Shown piece after piece: positions 23,718 through 32,621 of a stretch of DNA of 64,000 nucleotides. Source of the stretch: SR-FBR-E99 sp963732365 (GTDB taxonomy: Bacteria; Bacteroidota; Bacteroidia; Bacteroidales; VadinHA17); the NCBI GenBank assembly GCA_963732365.1, contig CAVSZC010000005.1, positions 434,001 through 498,000 on the forward strand, given 5' to 3'. The stretch's first letter is position 1. Each line of letters starts with the position of its first letter. Position numbers and translations under genes: made by a program. Under the pieces are notes generated by a model. It worked only from the letters and a program-made list of their open reading frames with translations, was not told where the DNA came from and ran no database searches.

Positions 23718-23780
23718 CTTTTGTCTTGTGCCTTTTGTCTTTTATCTTTAAACCATGAACTATAAACAATAAACTATCAT
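23718..23780. repeat. Nine-unit heptamer array running into the lipoprotein start
   Basis: Nine units of seven bases, drifting from CTTTTGT and CTTTTAT to CTATAAA, CAATAAA and CTATCAT, with each unit starting with C. It reaches the ATG at 23779, so it forms the leader and probable ribosome-binding region of the next gene. Confidence 0.7.
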
Positions 23781-24102
23781 GAAAAGAAATGGAATTGTTT
23801 TAATGACATTGGTACTGATGCTGACGCTTGCCGGATGCAGCATGGCAAGTATCAATGACACGGGCGGACGCGACGGATCAACTGCAGAAAAAGCGGTGAT
23901 CGTGGGCTCTGTCAGGTCAGAATATCTCTATATTGACCGTGCGTGGGGAGGATCTGATATACTGAGTCAGGTAGTAACCTATAAGGAAGACAAGCCATAT
24001 GATGTTGTTACCATCAAAACGAAAGATGGCATTGAGAAGAATCTCTGGTTTGACATATCAAAGTTTTACCGCAAGAAGACATACACTGATGACTCAGAAT
24101 AA
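23779..24102 (+). CDS. Small lipoprotein, function unknown
   Basis: A 107-residue protein with a lipoprotein signal peptide: MKRNGIVLMTLVLMLTLAGC, with the lipid-bearing Cys at 20 and the lipobox LAGC. The mature part is short and polar (SEYLYIDRAWGGSD, YDVVTIKTKDGIEKNLWFD) and looks like a small beta domain. No family recognised. It stands between fcl and the dehydratase gene and is expected in the periplasm, anchored to a membrane. The heptamer array directly before it supplies the leader. Confidence 0.7.
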   Translation: MKRNGIVLMTLVLMLTLAGCSMASINDTGGRDGSTAEKAVIVGSVRSEYLYIDRAWGGSDILSQVVTYKEDKPYDVVTIKTKDGIEKNLWFDISKFYRKKTYTDDSE

Positions 24103-24207
24103 GGCTTCTTTGGTGACTGAAATTAGTTTTGTCATAACATTATAGCCTTGACTGACCAGACTGGCGCATATTGTAATTGCATTTAGGGGGGAATAAAACC
24201 TAAATCA

Positions 24208-26106
24208 ATGTTCAGTTTTATCAATAGTTTAATCAAGCGGAAATACCTTCCCCGGTCAATAATATTTGCCTTTGACCTGTTTATAGTTTTAAGTGCTTTT
24301 CTTCTTTCGTATAGCCTGAGGTTTAATTTTGCCGGTGGTGGCATCGATGTTGTCAGCCAGAACATACAGCTTGCAACCGCACTTATCGCCTATCTTACCG
24401 GTTTTATCATTTTCAGGCCATTTACCGGAATTATAAGACACACCACGACACATGACCTGCAGACGATTTTTTATTCTATCATCCTGGGATTTATCCTGTT
24501 GATGATTTTCACTACCGTTGCCCGCAACGTTCCGGTCCCGAATCGCTGGATTATCCCTTATTCGATCATTATAATGCACGTCATGGTGGTTGGTTCGGTG
24601 ATGGTTTTCAGCAGGCTGGCGATAAAGTTAGCTTACAGCCAGTTGATACACATCAAGCATGGCAGTATTGCTGTAATGATCTACGGAGCAGGAGATCTCG
24701 GGCAAACAACCATGCTGGCAATGGAGCGCACCACATCACCTGTCTACGACATGGTTGGCTTTATTGACATTGACCGGTATCTTCAGGGCAAGAGGAAGAG
24801 TGGAATGAAAATCTTTTCTCCGAAGAGGGCCATGACAAAGGTTATTCCAGCCAATAAGGTAAAAGAGATTATTATAGCAATTTCACCTGAGCGGATCATC
24901 AAGGGTGAAACTGATCCTCTGGTAGAATATTGCCTGGAGAATCACATTGAGGTAAAGAAAGTTCCGCCGGTCAAAGAATGGATTAATGGCATATTAAGTT
25001 TCAGGCAGGTGCGTCCGATAGAGATAACCGACCTGTTGGGCCGGGATGTTATAAACCTTAATATAGACCGTATTCAGTCAGGGCTTACCAATAAGACCAT
25101 TCTTGTGACGGGGGCAGCAGGTTCAATTGGTTCGGAGATAGTGAGGCAGATAATGGCTTTCCGTACAGGCACAATAGTAATGCTTGATCAGGCCGAATCG
25201 GACCTGTACGACCTGCAGATGGAGTTAAAGGCAAAGTATAACGGCAGTCGCTGCTGTGAGGTGGTGGTGGCTGACGTGACAAACCCTGTCAGGATGAGGG
25301 AAGTTTTTGCAAAATACCATCCTGAGATTATCTTCAGCGCTGCCGCCTACAAGCATGTACCTCTGATGGAAGATAACCCGGGAGAGGCGGTCAGTGTAAA
25401 CATAGGAGGCACGAAGATACTAGCTGATATGGCTGTGGAGTACCATGCTGAAAAGTTTGTCATGATATCCACAGACAAGGCAGTAAACCCAACCAGTGTA
25501 ATGGGTGCGACAAAAAGAGCCTGCGAAATTTATGTCCAGAGCCTCCAGCGGTCCAACAGCAATGGCACAAGGTTCATCACAACCAGGTTTGGCAATGTCC
25601 TTGGAAGTAACGGATCGGTCGTGCCTCTCTTTTACCGGCAGATACAGTCAGGAGGCCCTGTGACCCTGACACACAGGGATATCAAGAGGTATTTCATGAC
25701 AATACCGGAAGCCTGCCAGCTTGTTCTGGAAGCGGGGTTCATGGGTCAGGGCGGCGAAATATTTATTTTTGATATGGGCCAGCCGGTCAGGATCTATGAT
25801 CTGGCGGTAAAGATGATAACACTTGCAGGATTTGAGCCTGAGCTTGATATAAAGATCGTTGAAACGGGACTCAGGCCAGGGGAGAAGTTATTTGAGGAAC
25901 TGCTATCCACGGAAGAGGATCATCTGCCCACCCACAACCCTAAGATTATGATAAGCCGCACAAGGGAATATGATCATGAAGATGTGGAGAGAAAGGTAAC
26001 GGACCTGATAAGAGCAGTTGGGAATGATAGTGACACTCGTCTTGTTGCCAGGTTAAGGGAGCTGGTCGTGGAATATAATCCAGGCAATGAAAGATATAAG
26101 AGTTAG
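24208..26106 (+). CDS. Membrane-bound nucleotide-sugar 4,6-dehydratase (WbpM/CapD type)
   Basis: A 632-residue protein, the long form of this family. Four membrane helices lie within residues 1-130, then a first nucleotide-binding domain (IYGAGDLGQT near 155), then the catalytic SDR domain with TGAAGSIGSE near 301, DQAESDLYDLQ, FSAAAYKHVPLME, and STDKAVNPTSVMGATKR, in which Met replaces the usual catalytic Tyr as in WbpM. RFGNVLGSNGSVVPLF completes the signature. It likely turns UDP-GlcNAc into a 4-keto-6-deoxy sugar, the substrate for the DegT aminotransferases in this window. The weak ribosome site is AGGGGGG about 20 bases before the ATG. It is followed by a shared terminator. Confidence 0.93.
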   Translation: MFSFINSLIKRKYLPRSIIFAFDLFIVLSAFLLSYSLRFNFAGGGIDVVSQNIQLATALIAYLTGFIIFRPFTGIIRHTTTHDLQTIFYSIILGFILLMIFTTVARNVPVPNRWIIPYSIIIMHVMVVGSVMVFSRLAIKLAYSQLIHIKHGSIAVMIYGAGDLGQTTMLAMERTTSPVYDMVGFIDIDRYLQGKRKSGMKIFSPKRAMTKVIPANKVKEIIIAISPERIIKGETDPLVEYCLENHIEVKKVPPVKEWINGILSFRQVRPIEITDLLGRDVINLNIDRIQSGLTNKTILVTGAAGSIGSEIVRQIMAFRTGTIVMLDQAESDLYDLQMELKAKYNGSRCCEVVVADVTNPVRMREVFAKYHPEIIFSAAAYKHVPLMEDNPGEAVSVNIGGTKILADMAVEYHAEKFVMISTDKAVNPTSVMGATKRACEIYVQSLQRSNSNGTRFITTRFGNVLGSNGSVVPLFYRQIQSGGPVTLTHRDIKRYFMTIPEACQLVLEAGFMGQGGEIFIFDMGQPVRIYDLAVKMITLAGFEPELDIKIVETGLRPGEKLFEELLSTEEDHLPTHNPKIMISRTREYDHEDVERKVTDLIRAVGNDSDTRLVARLRELVVEYNPGNERYKS

Positions 26107-26124
26107 GTGAATAGTGTGTAAAAT

Positions 26125-26154
26125 AAAAGGGCCATCCGAAAGGATGGCCTTTTC
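26125..26154. terminator. Bidirectional terminator between convergent genes
   Basis: GGCCATCC and GGATGGCC form an 8-bp stem closed by a GAAA tetraloop, extended by A-run and T-run on either side. It sits 18 bases after the dehydratase stop and 68 bases from the end of the minus-strand gene, and has A/T runs to serve both directions. Confidence 0.88.
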
Positions 26155-26222
26155 TATTAATTACTGTATCTGACAGCGTCCGAGGGAGAATATAATTCAA
26201 TAATTTTGCCCGTATTGTCTTA

Positions 26223-29200
26223 TTATCTCTTGATGTATTTTTTTGTTGACACTATTTTATTTCCGCTTGTAATCATCAGAATATAAGTGCCCGGATTTGA
26301 ATTTGGCAATTCGAAATTCTTACTGTATTCATCTCCATCCAATGGTTCTTTATATATAACCTGACCTTTTGTTGTTATAATGCTTATGCTGTTTTTTTCG
26401 TAAGGGAGAGATGATAAGATATCAATTGAAAAGGTACCGTTATTTGGATTAGGATAGAGATTAATTAGCTCGGAATCAATATCAAAGGACAGATCAACGA
26501 TCAGTTCCATATCTGAAGAGGAGGAAGTTGCACCAAGGTTATCTGTAGCTACTGCGGTTATCTGGTATTTGCCGGTATCCACATCCTGCCAGATGTAAAT
26601 ATAAGGTGCAGTTGTCATTTCCGCTAAAGTAACATTACCGCTCTTTAGTTCAACTTTACTGATAGTGCCGTCAGGATCAGACGCAGTCACCTCGATAACG
26701 ATGTCGTCGTCTTTCTTATATCTTTTTGATTTTGCCGGAGAGGTGATCTTGACATTTGGGTGCTGATTAACCGTTGTAGTGGACTTTTGTACGACAATGG
26801 GAACAGCGACTGAGACAGTTTTAGAACCAGCATTGTCTGTTGCAACTGTGGTAATTGAATAGGTACCTTCAGGGACATCTTTCCATGTGAACGAGTAGGG
26901 TGCTGATATTCTCTCTCCGATTTTAATGGTTCCGCTAAAAAATTCAACCAGGCTTATAGTGCCATCAGGATCAGAGGCAGTAGCCTCAATAGTAATTGTG
27001 GCAGGTGCTATAAATGTTGAGTTTTTAGTTGGCGAGGAAATGGTGATCACGGGTGGTTGATTGCCAGGGGCGGAACAATTATTGGTTACCGATTGTGCTG
27101 TAATGGAAGCAGCCTGTCCGCCTGCGGAAGTCTGCAGTGGATTTGTTGCCGGTTTGGTATAGGCCACGGTTACTACATCACCGTAAACGACAGGGCTTGC
27201 CAAGGTAAGGTTTACCCTGGTGCCAGAGACAGCAACGGAGCTCACTGCTCTTGGAGCTGAATTAACCATTACGGTAAATGCTGAAGCAGCAGGCACAATA
27301 TTGGCAAGGGTAAGGCTGTAAGTCATTGAGAGCAGAGATGGTGTCGCATTTTCAATTACCGAGCTGACATAAACAGGAAGAACAGCAGCTACATTATTTG
27401 TAACTGATTTTGCTGTTATTGTGGCTGCCTGTCCGCCGGCGGAAGTCTGCAGTGGATTTGTTGCCGGCTTGGTGTAGGCTACGGTTACGACATCGCCGTA
27501 CACGACAGGGCTGGCCAGGGTAAGGTTTACCCTGGTGCCAGAGACAGCAACGGAGCTCACTGCTCTTGGAGCTGAATTAACCATTACGGCAAATGCTGAA
27601 GCAGCAGGCACAATATTGGCAAGGGTAAGGCTGTAAGTCATTGAGAGCAGAGATGGTGTCGCATTTTCAATTACCGAGCTGACATAAACAGGAAGAACAG
27701 CAGCTACATTATTTGTAACTGATTTTGCTGTTATTGTGGCTGCCTGTCCGCCGGCGGAAGTCTGCAGTGGATTTGTTGCCGGCTTGGTGTAGGCTACGGT
27801 TACGACATCGCCGTACACGACAGGGCTGGCCAGGGTAAGGTTTACCCTGGTGCCAGAGACAGCAACGGAGCTCACTGCTCTTGGAGCTGAATTAACCATT
27901 ACGGTAAATGCTGAAGCAGCAGGCACAATATTGGCAAGAGTAAGGCTGTAAGTCATTGAGAGCAGAGATGGTGTCGCATTTTCAATTACCGAGCTGACAT
28001 AAACAGGAGGGGTTGGCTCTGAGGTACCTGACTTGTATTCAACAGCACCAATAGAAGGCTTAAGCGGGTCTCTGGCATTTCCAAAATAATCAGTTGTCAA
28101 CCAGCTGACCGGCTTTGCCGCTCCTATTGCCGGTGAACCAGCCTGAAGGCTGAAATCGTTATTGGCAGGGTTTGTAAAGAGCGGATTAGAAATTGGCGGA
28201 CTGTGAAGTTCATATCCGAATTCAGTCTTAATTTCGCTCCAGTTATTTATGAAATATTCATAAAGGAATCCATTCGAGCCGGATTGATATAGAGATACAA
28301 GAGCAATATAATTTGTTCCCTGCCTTTCTACATACCAAAGATTATAATCAAGAGTGGCAGGCCTTGTTGTAGCAGAGTTACTATTAAAAAGACCAACGGT
28401 TGTATTATCGTCATTATGATAAAAGATGTTATTTAAGATATGGCAATTAGTACTATATCCAGTTCCAAACATTGATTGCCACAGATCCAGATTTGTATTA
28501 AATCCATATACAGTATTGTTAACAGCCCAGCAATTACTCAGGTTCTCGAAAATGATTGACTTGCCATGCGCATATGTAAATATGTTATTGTATACATACA
28601 CATTTGAAATTCCGCCGTTATTATCAGATTGTTCTGCAATGAAGATGTGGTTAGACGGAGGGTAGCCATGTGCTGTTCCGGTTTCAAAAGTTTGATTTGG
28701 GTCACCTTCAAAAAAGTTGTTCCTGACATGGATATCAGAAATTCTATGGCCTGTAGATCCTTCGGCTATAGCACAGTCAAATCCTGTCGTATGCCAGCCA
28801 TGATGGAAATAGTTATTTTCAACAATTACATTAGAGATTGAAGTGGCTGGGGTTCCAGAATAGAGATTCACTGAAATTGATCTTCTTCCACAGCTGTAAA
28901 TTTCATTATAAGCAAAATATGCATCCGAATGATGCGACTGTATACCGTATGCATATGGTCCACCCAGTGATCCGATACCTGCGATATGACAATTAGTAAC
29001 CCTCAATCCATGCAGCTCAGAAGTCCAGTAATTATCGGTTATACCGGTGAGTACACCATATCTCACATCAAGATTATCAAAGGCAAGATATTCCTGATCA
29101 TTCATCTCTATGCAATGTGTCTGCTGAGGAGCATTTATTGCATTATATCTTGTTCCGGGGTTCGATGGTGCATAAACATAAATTCTCTGACCGCTCCATG

Positions 29201-29696
29201 ACCAGTCATATTCTCTGACAAAATTTGAATAGGATGATGTAAATGGCACATTATACATTAATAAAACAAGCCCGTCGGTTCTTTCGACCATTATATCTGA
29301 TTGCCAGGAAATTTGATATGGATCAAGAGGAACTACGGTAGCAGAACGCCAGATATTCGGTGAAACCTCTGTCCAGGTGGTACACCCGATAGCTTCGCCG
29401 AAAAATCGTGGCTTATTTCCTGATCCGTAGGCGCCAAAGGTAATGTAGTTGGTTGCTGTACCGGATGAGGGAACAGTTAACACTTCTCTCCAGGTATCTC
29501 CACGTCTGAATAATACAGAATCGCCCGGAGAGAATGTACGGGAATTAACTTTAGCTACTGTCTTCCAGGCAGTGGTTGTACTGAGACCATTGGCTGAATC
29601 ATTTCCTGAATTTGAGACATAATAATTTGTTGCCAGGAGTGACCAGAATGGAAGAAGCAGTGCTGCGACTGCAATATATTTCTTATATGACCGCAT
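26223..29696 (-). CDS. Secreted right-handed beta-helix protein with SWM-type and Ig-like repeats and a T9SS sorting domain
   Basis: A 1157-residue exported protein. The signal peptide is YIAVAALLLPFWSLLATN. Residues about 25-550 look like a parallel beta-helix: NYYVSNSGNDSANGLSTTTAW start, many Asn-rich turns (NIFYHN, NNIFTYAHG, VENNYFHHG), ending with FGNARDPLKPSIGAVEY. Three repeats of 105 residues follow (VYVSSVIENATPSLLSMTYS...), like SwmB/SWM repeats. Two Ig-like modules (ITISSPTKNSTFIAPATI; VKITSPAKSKRYKKDDDI) and a T9SS type A domain (LYPNPNNGTFSIDI ... PGTYILMITSG) close it. The beta-helix suggests polysaccharide binding or cleavage, but no catalytic set is evident. A good promoter lies upstream at 29764-29793. 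Confidence 0.88.
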   Translation of the reverse strand: MRSYKKYIAVAALLLPFWSLLATNYYVSNSGNDSANGLSTTTAWKTVAKVNSRTFSPGDSVLFRRGDTWREVLTVPSSGTATNYITFGAYGSGNKPRFFGEAIGCTTWTEVSPNIWRSATVVPLDPYQISWQSDIMVERTDGLVLLMYNVPFTSSYSNFVREYDWSWSGQRIYVYAPSNPGTRYNAINAPQQTHCIEMNDQEYLAFDNLDVRYGVLTGITDNYWTSELHGLRVTNCHIAGIGSLGGPYAYGIQSHHSDAYFAYNEIYSCGRRSISVNLYSGTPATSISNVIVENNYFHHGWHTTGFDCAIAEGSTGHRISDIHVRNNFFEGDPNQTFETGTAHGYPPSNHIFIAEQSDNNGGISNVYVYNNIFTYAHGKSIIFENLSNCWAVNNTVYGFNTNLDLWQSMFGTGYSTNCHILNNIFYHNDDNTTVGLFNSNSATTRPATLDYNLWYVERQGTNYIALVSLYQSGSNGFLYEYFINNWSEIKTEFGYELHSPPISNPLFTNPANNDFSLQAGSPAIGAAKPVSWLTTDYFGNARDPLKPSIGAVEYKSGTSEPTPPVYVSSVIENATPSLLSMTYSLTLANIVPAASAFTVMVNSAPRAVSSVAVSGTRVNLTLASPVVYGDVVTVAYTKPATNPLQTSAGGQAATITAKSVTNNVAAVLPVYVSSVIENATPSLLSMTYSLTLANIVPAASAFAVMVNSAPRAVSSVAVSGTRVNLTLASPVVYGDVVTVAYTKPATNPLQTSAGGQAATITAKSVTNNVAAVLPVYVSSVIENATPSLLSMTYSLTLANIVPAASAFTVMVNSAPRAVSSVAVSGTRVNLTLASPVVYGDVVTVAYTKPATNPLQTSAGGQAASITAQSVTNNCSAPGNQPPVITISSPTKNSTFIAPATITIEATASDPDGTISLVEFFSGTIKIGERISAPYSFTWKDVPEGTYSITTVATDNAGSKTVSVAVPIVVQKSTTTVNQHPNVKITSPAKSKRYKKDDDIVIEVTASDPDGTISKVELKSGNVTLAEMTTAPYIYIWQDVDTGKYQITAVATDNLGATSSSSDMELIVDLSFDIDSELINLYPNPNNGTFSIDILSSLPYEKNSISIITTKGQVIYKEPLDGDEYSKNFELPNSNPGTYILMITSGNKIVSTKKYIKR
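27080..28010 (-). repeat. Tandem intragenic repeat, 315-bp period, three copies
   Basis: The anchor GCATTTTCAATTACC occurs at 27346, 27661 and 27976, exactly 315 bases apart. Copies are almost identical, differing at a few bases such as ACGGTAAATG against ACGGCAAATG. They encode three 105-residue SWM-type modules. Confidence 0.9.
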
Positions 29697-29763
29697 TTTG
29701 ACGAATGTTATTAATTTATTGACGAAATCAACTATTTAAACGACGAACCTTCGGAATTTGTTG

Positions 29764-29793
29764 CAAATTTAGAAAGAAAAATGATAGCGCAAA
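29764..29793 (-). promoter_or_regulatory. Promoter for the beta-helix protein gene
   Basis: On the minus strand, TTTG (29793-29790) and TAAATTTG (29771-29764) are 18 bases apart, a close fit to the Bacteroidota TTTG / TAnnTTTG promoter. Transcription would begin about 60 bases before the ATG at 29696. This is the best promoter match in the window. Confidence 0.65.
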
Positions 29794-29907
29794 CTTATTG
29801 ATAGCTTTAATTTTAATATTGTTTTTTAAAATCAAAACGGCCATGCCGGAGGACCTTCTTATATCTTTATGTCTTCTGGACTTGCATCCTGTAATATGTT
29901 GTGCGGG

Positions 29908-29935
29908 AAGGGCCGAGTGTGGAGACTCAGCCCTT
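29908..29935. terminator. Hairpin between the two minus-strand genes
   Basis: AAGGGCCGAGT (29908-29918) and ACTCAGCCCTT (29925-29935) pair with one G-T mismatch; the T-run follows on the plus strand and an A-run precedes it on the minus strand. It lies 27 bases after the end of the vWA gene. As a minus-strand terminator the T-tract is weak. The 266-base gap holds no convincing gene; the 81-residue plus-strand frame there appears spurious. Confidence 0.45.
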
Positions 29936-29962
29936 TTTAACCAGGTTGTGTTTAACTCTGGG

Positions 29963-31834
29963 TCAATCTGTGGTAGAACCTTTAACGCTCTGGACCAGCC
30001 TGATGAATTCTGCCTTATAACCATCGGGATCAGCGCCCCTTGAGCCGAAAGCAAGGGAAACAACATCATTGAGAGTTGCAGAACCCTTGTACTGACTGTT
30101 GCGAAGAATCATCCCAAAAGCGGCAACAGAGGCGGAGAACCTGAAGCGGTCGGTGGTCTCGCTGATGCCTTTCGCTCCTGTTCCGACTGTTTTGCTGAAC
30201 ATTTTGCTGGTCAGTCCACCAGGTTCCTTGTACCTCAGTTTGATATTACACAGTTCTTTCGGAGCATCGCGCATCGGTCCGTGACCCTCAATAAATTTTT
30301 CATTATTCTGATATCGCAACGGGTCAACAAACGGCACTATCTCATCCGAACCTGCAGGGATGATCTCATAGAGAGCCGTAACTGCATGTCCTGCTCCCAT
30401 TTCACCCGCATCCTTTGTGTCGTCATTGAAGTCCTCGTCGTTCAGAATTCTGTTCTCGTAACCTACCAGGCGATAAGATTTGACGAATGCAGGATTGAAC
30501 TCGATCTGGAACTTGACATCCTTTGCTATTGTAAAGAGTGTTCCGCCGAACTCCCTGACAAGTACGCGTCTTGCCTCCTGGATATTATCTATGTATGCAT
30601 AGTTACCGTTGCCCTTATCTGCAATGATCTCCATCTTGTCATCCTTGATGTTGCCCATACCGAATCCAAGCACCGTCATATAAACGCCCAGTCCGCGCTT
30701 TTCCTCAACCAGTTTCTCCATGGATGCATTGTCTGACACCCCAACATTGAAATCACCGTCAGTGGCGAGAATGATCCTGTTATTACCCTCTCTGATGAAA
30801 TTCTTTTCAGCGATCCTGTATGCAAGCATGATACCCTGGCCTCCGGCTGTTGATCCTCCGGCCTGGAGGTTATCGAGAGCCTGCATTATGACCTCCTTCC
30901 GGTTGCCAGGGGTTGACTCAAGCACAACGCCTGCAGCCCCGGCATAAACGACTATTGCAACCCTGTCCTGTGCTCTCAGCTCGCTGACAAGCATCCCGAA
31001 TGCAGCTTTCAGCAGGGGTAGCTTGTTTGGCTCATCCATTGATCCGGATACATCCAGGAGAAAGACGAGGTTCGACGGAGGGAGCTCACTCTTTTCAATA
31101 TCCTTTCCCCTGAGACCAATGTGGAGGAGGTAGTGATTCTTGTTCCAGGGACAGATACCTGTCTCGGTGTAGACAGAGAAGGGATGTTCACCCTCGGGCT
31201 TTGGGTAATCATACTTAAAATAGTTTATCATCTCCTCGATGCGGACAGCATCAACCGGTACCTGCTGTCCGAGGTTAATGAATCGTCTAACGTTTGAATA
31301 GGAGGCGTTGTCGACATCTATGGAGAAAGTTGAATAAGGAGCCCTTAGCGGATCTCTGTAACCGTTCTCAGTGATTTCGCCATAGGATTCGGTGTTAAAA
31401 TCGGCCGCTGCCATAACAGGCATATGATGATTATGATACGGGACACCGGCTACCTGTGATTTGTTTTGCGGGGACTGCCGGTCATAGCCTGTGGCTGCAG
31501 CCTCCTCACACTTTTCCAGTTCTATTTCATCCTTCAGAGGGAGAGGAGTTGCACTCAATGTGACGTTTATGACGGTCCGACCTGATATTTTCTCTTCCAC
31601 AGGCTTCATGCCATGGAACGTGAACACAAGGATCTTTGCTTCGGCACCTGCTGAGATCACGTAATCACCGGAGATGTCTGTTGTGACAGTATTATTAGTA
31701 CCCTTTATTGTTACTGTAACGCCGGACAGGGGATTTCCATTGTTGTCTGTCACCTTCCCTTTGATCAAAACCTGTGTTGCAGGAGTCAGGGAGGTCAGAA
31801 GAATTAATGCCAGTAATGATAACATTGTTTTCAT
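29963..31834 (-). CDS. vWA-domain protein with N-terminal carboxypeptidase-regulatory-like domain (YfbK type)
   Basis: A 623-residue exported protein. A signal peptide (MLSLLALILLTSLTPATQ) is followed by a CarboxypepD_reg-like beta-sandwich (IKGKVTDNNGNPLSGVTVTIKGT), then the YfbK-type N-terminal domain (YSTFSIDVDNASYSNVRRFI, RIEEMINYFKYDYP), a vWA domain with the metal site LLDVSGSMDEPNK and ILATDGDFNVG, and the family's C-terminal domain. Such proteins bind ligands by metal ions and probably act at the outer surface or in the periplasm. It is transcribed away from the ECF sigma gene (126-base divergent gap), a common neighbourhood in this phylum. Its first domain is the plug-like element found in many surface proteins here. 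Confidence 0.88.
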   Translation of the reverse strand: MKTMLSLLALILLTSLTPATQVLIKGKVTDNNGNPLSGVTVTIKGTNNTVTTDISGDYVISAGAEAKILVFTFHGMKPVEEKISGRTVINVTLSATPLPLKDEIELEKCEEAAATGYDRQSPQNKSQVAGVPYHNHHMPVMAAADFNTESYGEITENGYRDPLRAPYSTFSIDVDNASYSNVRRFINLGQQVPVDAVRIEEMINYFKYDYPKPEGEHPFSVYTETGICPWNKNHYLLHIGLRGKDIEKSELPPSNLVFLLDVSGSMDEPNKLPLLKAAFGMLVSELRAQDRVAIVVYAGAAGVVLESTPGNRKEVIMQALDNLQAGGSTAGGQGIMLAYRIAEKNFIREGNNRIILATDGDFNVGVSDNASMEKLVEEKRGLGVYMTVLGFGMGNIKDDKMEIIADKGNGNYAYIDNIQEARRVLVREFGGTLFTIAKDVKFQIEFNPAFVKSYRLVGYENRILNDEDFNDDTKDAGEMGAGHAVTALYEIIPAGSDEIVPFVDPLRYQNNEKFIEGHGPMRDAPKELCNIKLRYKEPGGLTSKMFSKTVGTGAKGISETTDRFRFSASVAAFGMILRNSQYKGSATLNDVVSLAFGSRGADPDGYKAEFIRLVQSVKGSTTD

Positions 31835-31960
31835 GACTTTTCGTTTTTATGTTTCTGAGATAAGGATGCAGCTTAATGAGATTTTCCATAAAGTCCCACT
31901 GAAAAAACCAGGAAATCATATCTTTATGGGCAGAATAACAGCCACGTAACCAGCAACTTC

Positions 31961-32596
31961 ATGCCGTTGATATTTCTGAGAAAAAAAAGAGATGAGGATA
32001 ATGATGAGATACTCCTGAAAAGATTCAGGGAGCATGGAGATATTGAGAGCCTCGGCATGCTCTACCAGAAGTATATGCATCTGGTTTACGGCGTATGTCT
32101 CAAATATCTTGATGACAGGGAGGCAGCGAAGGATGAGGTGATGAATATCTTTGAGAAGTTGGTGACGGAGCTGCCTGATCAGGAGATAGCAAGTTTTAAG
32201 GCATGGCTGTATGTGGTCACAAAGAACCATTGCCTGATGCTTTTAAGGAGCAGGAAGAGTGAGGCAGCAAACCGGGAGCTGATGCTTAGTGACCCGACGT
32301 TTTTTATGGAAAAGGAGTCGGTGATGCATCCTATGGAAGCAGATTCAGAACCTGACACCGAAAGGCTCAGGGAGTGTATTGAGAAATTAAAGGAGGAGCA
32401 GAGGCGGTGTATCGAACTGTTTTATTATGAAGGATACGGTTATAAACAGATCTGTGAAAAACTTGGTATGGAGGAGAAGAAGGTGAAGTCGTATATACAG
32501 AACGGGAAGCGAAATCTGCGAAAATGTATGGAAGAACCCCTCACCTCCCGGCCTCCTCTCCCCAAACCGGGAGAGGAGGAGCGTCTTCTTCCGTAA
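31961..32596 (+). CDS. ECF-type RNA polymerase sigma factor
   Basis: A 211-residue sigma-70 family protein. Region 2 is LGMLYQKYMHLVYGVCLKYLDD with EVMNIFEKL and FKAWLYVVTKNHC; region 4 is CIEKLKEEQRRCIELFYYEGYGYKQICEKLGMEEKKVKSYIQNGKRNL. It should direct polymerase to a small regulon, perhaps including the divergent vWA gene and the gene after it. Its last 20 residues (PLTSRPPLPKPGEEERLLP region) are encoded by a palindromic element inserted at the 3' end and do not belong to the family; the functional protein ends near RNLRKCME. No anti-sigma gene of ordinary type adjoins it, but the next protein begins with an acidic cytoplasmic part before a membrane helix and could play that role. Confidence 0.9.
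   Translation: MPLIFLRKKRDEDNDEILLKRFREHGDIESLGMLYQKYMHLVYGVCLKYLDDREAAKDEVMNIFEKLVTELPDQEIASFKAWLYVVTKNHCLMLLRSRKSEAANRELMLSDPTFFMEKESVMHPMEADSEPDTERLRECIEKLKEEQRRCIELFYYEGYGYKQICEKLGMEEKKVKSYIQNGKRNLRKCMEEPLTSRPPLPKPGEEERLLP
32534..32582. repeat. GC-rich palindromic element in the tail of the sigma gene
   Basis: CCTCCTCTCCC (32552-32562) and GGGAGAGGAGG (32569-32579) form a perfect 11-bp stem with loop CAAACC, preceded by ACCCCTCACCTCCCGG. It resembles widespread REP-like elements of the CCCTCACCCC...CTCTCCC type. It is read through by the sigma gene. Confidence 0.75.
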
Positions 32597-32621
32597 AGAG
32601 AAATGAAAACAATGATGCAAT

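Noticed and set aside
29798..30043. 81-residue plus-strand frame in the gap between minus-strand genes
   Set aside because: Overlaps a promoter and a hairpin, ends inside the vWA gene and has no recognisable features.
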